A stretch of DNA of 6,441 bases from Bifidobacterium breve (GTDB lineage: Bacteria > Actinomycetota > Acidimicrobiia > Acidimicrobiales > Ilumatobacteraceae). Both the position numbers and the translations under genes were made by a program. A model generated the notes under the pieces. The model ran no database searches, had not been told where the DNA came from, and worked only from the letters and a program-made list of their open reading frames with translations. Within the stretch, counting starts at the first letter, position 1, and every line of letters begins with the position of its first letter. This document shows, one piece after another, positions 5,248 to 6,441 of this stretch. The DNA is taken from the NCBI GenBank assembly GCA_943325425.2, contig CALPPJ020000083.1, positions 1 through 6,441 of the forward strand, written 5' to 3'.

Positions 5248-6048
5248 ATGACCCTCATCACTTCTGCCGACAGCGTTGTTCTTCTTGAGATCAGCGAACG
5301 CATTGCAACAATTACTCTCAATCGCCCATCAGCCCGCAACGCGCTTTCGACTGAAGTTTTAAAACTTCTTCCCCAACTCATGAAGCAGGCTGATGCATCT
5401 GACGACGTCGATGTCATCATCCTCACCGGAAGCGACCCCGCCTTTAGTGCGGGACTTGATCTCAAAGAACTCGGATCGACCGGCGACAATCTCGGTGCAG
5501 GCACCGGAGCCGATGGTCGACCCAATGCCGACGGAATCCGCGGACCATTCCCCGCCTTGAAGAAACCTCTCATCGGTGCAATCAACGGCGTTGCGGTCAC
5601 CGGCGGATTTGAACTCGCGCTCAACTGTGATTTCTTAATCGCTTCGGAGAACGCAAAATTTGGCGACACTCACGCTCGCGTCGGAGTGATGCCTGGCTGG
5701 GGTCTGACGGTTTTGCTTCCGCAGGCCATCGGCGTTCGTCGAGCTCGCGAAATGAGCTTTACCGGTAATTTCATGTTGGCTCCTGAGGCCTACGATCGCG
5801 GACTGGTCAATCACGTAGTGCCCCACGCCGACTTAATCCCGTTTACCCGCCAAATTGCCCGAGATATCGCCGGAAACGATCAACCGGGGGTTCAACAGAT
5901 TCGGGGTACGTACGCCGAAATCCATGCTGAAACCGTTGGTTGGACTATTGAGGCCCGCGACGGCGCAGTATGGCGCAAAGAGCAGTTCTCCACTGAAAAG
6001 GTTGAAGAACGTCGTCGTGCCATCCAAGATCGCGGTCGTCAGCAGTAA
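5248..6048 (+). CDS. Enoyl-CoA hydratase/isomerase family protein
   Basis: A 266-residue crotonase-fold enzyme, likely acting on enoyl-CoA or related acyl-CoA thioesters in beta-oxidation or an amino-acid or xenobiotic breakdown route. Landmarks: RIATITLNRPSARNALS (18-34), first oxyanion loop DPAFSAGLDLKEL (63-75), a flexible Gly-rich insert (76-98, NLGAGTGADG), second loop INGVAVTGGFELALNCDFLIA (112-132), KFGDTHARVGVMPGWGLTVLLP (137-158) and GLVNHVVP (185-192). E122 corresponds to catalytic Glu144 of rat hydratase, whereas the Glu164 position is His142. One conserved Glu is seen in several isomerase-type and mycobacterial EchA proteins, so hydratase activity is likely but not certain. The start is ATG 5248, which gives the family N-terminus; AGAAAGA (5236-5242) is a weak Shine-Dalgarno. 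The open frame extends 36 codons further upstream to 5140 inside the previous gene; that extension is not family-like. Confidence 0.9.
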   Translation: MTLITSADSVVLLEISERIATITLNRPSARNALSTEVLKLLPQLMKQADASDDVDVIILTGSDPAFSAGLDLKELGSTGDNLGAGTGADGRPNADGIRGPFPALKKPLIGAINGVAVTGGFELALNCDFLIASENAKFGDTHARVGVMPGWGLTVLLPQAIGVRRAREMSFTGNFMLAPEAYDRGLVNHVVPHADLIPFTRQIARDIAGNDQPGVQQIRGTYAEIHAETVGWTIEARDGAVWRKEQFSTEKVEERRRAIQDRGRQQ

Positions 6049-6054
6049 GTTCGC

Positions 6055-6089
6055 GCGCCAAATGTTCAGCCACGCGTCACATTTGGGCG
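6055..6089. repeat. Inverted repeat after the second crotonase gene
   Basis: CCAAATG (6058-6064) pairs with CATTTGG (6080-6086), and the stem extends with CGC/GCG if one G is bulged. The loop is 15 bases. It begins 9 bases after the crotonase stop and could be a terminator stem, but no T run follows (TTCTATGG instead). Its role may equally be a regulator site ahead of the lipoprotein gene. Confidence 0.35.
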
Positions 6090-6112
6090 TTCTATGGCCA
6101 TTCTGAGGTCGT

Positions 6113-6118
6113 GTAACC
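6113..6118 (+). promoter_or_regulatory. Candidate -10 of the BMP lipoprotein gene
   Basis: TAACCT fits TANNNT and lies 54 bases before the ATG, so a 5' leader of roughly 45-50 bases would hold the hairpin and Shine-Dalgarno. The -35 at the right distance (TTCTAT, 6090-6095) is poor, so this is tentative. Confidence 0.25.
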
Positions 6119-6130
6119 TTTGCCTACCGT

Positions 6131-6154
6131 TCGTTTGGCATTCCCGCCAATCGA
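6131..6154 (+). promoter_or_regulatory. Imperfect palindrome just upstream of the BMP lipoprotein ribosome binding site
   Basis: TTGGC (6135-6139) and GCCAA (6146-6150) pair, and the flanks TCG/CGA add 3 more pairs beyond one T-T mismatch, with a 6-base loop. It ends 3 bases before the Shine-Dalgarno run, so it could be an RNA hairpin limiting ribosome access or an operator for a repressor. No protein or ligand can be named. Confidence 0.3.
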
Positions 6155-6157
6155 TTT

Positions 6158-6165
6158 AGGGGAGG
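6158..6165 (+). promoter_or_regulatory. Strong Shine-Dalgarno of the BMP lipoprotein gene
   Basis: AGGGGAGG lies 7 bases before the ATG at 6173, followed by an A-rich spacer. It is a near-ideal site and fixes the start of the partial gene at the end of the window. Confidence 0.8.
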
Positions 6166-6172
6166 AAAAAAT

Positions 6173-6441
6173 ATGCGTAAGAATGCACGATTGCTGGCAG
6201 CATCAATTGCCGCACTCAGCCTCTTCGCTGCCGATTGTGGCGGCGACGACAGTGGCACAACAACCGAAGCTCCGGCGGGCAGCGAAGCACCTGCAGGCAG
6301 TGATGCACCAGCAAGTGGCATCATCGCTGGCGTCGCTTTCGACACCGGCGGCCGTGGCGACGGAACATTCAATGACTCAGCAGCAACTGGTGGCGAGCGT
6401 GCCGCGAGTGAACTCGGTGTAGAGATCAAAGAACTTGAAGC
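6173..6441 (+). CDS. BMP family ABC transporter substrate-binding lipoprotein (3' partial)
   Basis: Eighty-nine complete codons are visible before the window ends, without a stop. Residues 1-21 form a lipoprotein signal peptide: basic MRKNAR, hydrophobic LLAASIAALSLFAA, then Cys22. After it comes a low-complexity Gly/Asp/Thr stretch and a repeated linker APAGSE-APAGSD-APASG (33-49), which tethers the domain to the membrane. From about 50 the sequence IIAGVAFDTGGRGDGTFNDSA (50-70) is the diagnostic opening of BmpA/PnrA/Med proteins, where the Asp-rich loop and FNDSA shape the ligand pocket; these bind nucleosides or similar solutes for an ABC importer. Substrate is not determinable from this fragment. 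The residue before Cys22 is Asp rather than the usual Gly/Ala/Ser, so the lipobox is atypical. The gene has its own 124-base upstream region, and the permease and ATPase genes would be expected further downstream. Confidence 0.9.
   Translation, partial: MRKNARLLAASIAALSLFAADCGGDDSGTTTEAPAGSEAPAGSDAPASGIIAGVAFDTGGRGDGTFNDSAATGGERAASELGVEIKELE
6269..6319 (+). repeat. Tandem 18-base repeat coding the APAGS(E/D) linker
   Basis: Two 18-base units (6269-6286 and 6287-6304) and a partial third (6305-6319) encode AP-A-G-S-E/D. Third-codon positions differ between units, so it is an older repeat kept at the protein level rather than a fresh slippage. It forms the flexible spacer between the lipidated Cys and the binding domain. 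Confidence 0.6.

Noticed and set aside
6094..6101. ATGGCCAT palindrome as an operator
   Set aside because: Eight bases is too short to separate from chance in this composition.
6120..6429. Plus-strand 100-codon ORF (6120-6422) and minus-strand 101-codon ORF (6124-6429) at the end of the window
   Set aside because: Both overlap the BMP lipoprotein gene, which has a strong Shine-Dalgarno, a signal peptide and diagnostic motifs; the others have low-complexity shadow translations.

Overview
The window looks like a piece of an actinobacterial chromosome, most plausibly from a moderate-GC aquatic Acidimicrobiia-type lineage (Ilumatobacter-like). This rests on an Actinobacteria-typical DUF501 + Ppx/GppA pair (here fused), a CoxG-type SRPBCC protein, several CoA-ester enzymes, a BMP-family lipoprotein, GTG/TTG starts and TANNNT-type -10 candidates. 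The taxonomic call is inference; there is no rRNA or tRNA in the window. No mobile element, CRISPR array, phage gene or RNA gene was seen.

Layout. (1) 1-2575, plus strand: a tightly chained operon. The C-terminal part of a membrane-anchored CoxG-like SRPBCC protein (cut by the window edge) overlaps by 4 bp (TTGA) a single ORF fusing DUF501 to a Ppx/GppA exopolyphosphatase-like domain. That ORF overlaps by 4 bp (ATGA) a RimJ-type GNAT acetyltransferase. (2) 2578-2606: a perfect 13-bp inverted repeat between convergent genes. (3) 2588-2908, minus strand: a small His/Arg/Lys-rich unknown protein with a textbook Shine-Dalgarno; its stop codon lies inside the hairpin. (4) 3042-3809, minus strand: an enoyl-CoA hydratase/isomerase-superfamily protein lacking both classical catalytic glutamates. 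(5) 3878-6048, plus strand: a NUDT19-like NUDIX hydrolase divergent from (4), then an unrecognised acidic 203-aa protein with no Shine-Dalgarno and a possible leaderless start, then a second crotonase-fold enzyme that keeps one of the two catalytic glutamates. (6) 6173 to the end, plus strand: the start of a BMP-family (BmpA/PnrA/Med-like) substrate-binding lipoprotein, cut by the window edge.

How they fit together. The first block looks like a phosphate/polyphosphate housekeeping gene chained to an acetyltransferase. The middle block (crotonase, NUDIX, unknown, crotonase) reads as acyl-CoA metabolism, with the NUDIX enzyme possibly acting on CoA or acyl-CoA. The BMP lipoprotein probably opens a separate ABC importer operon for nucleosides or similar solutes. 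The strongest unusual signals are the DUF501-Ppx fusion with a ribosome-binding-site-like sequence and GTG codon exactly at the domain junction, and the crotonase without its usual catalytic residues. I did not find a clearly new multi-gene system. All intergenic gaps are below about 135 bases.
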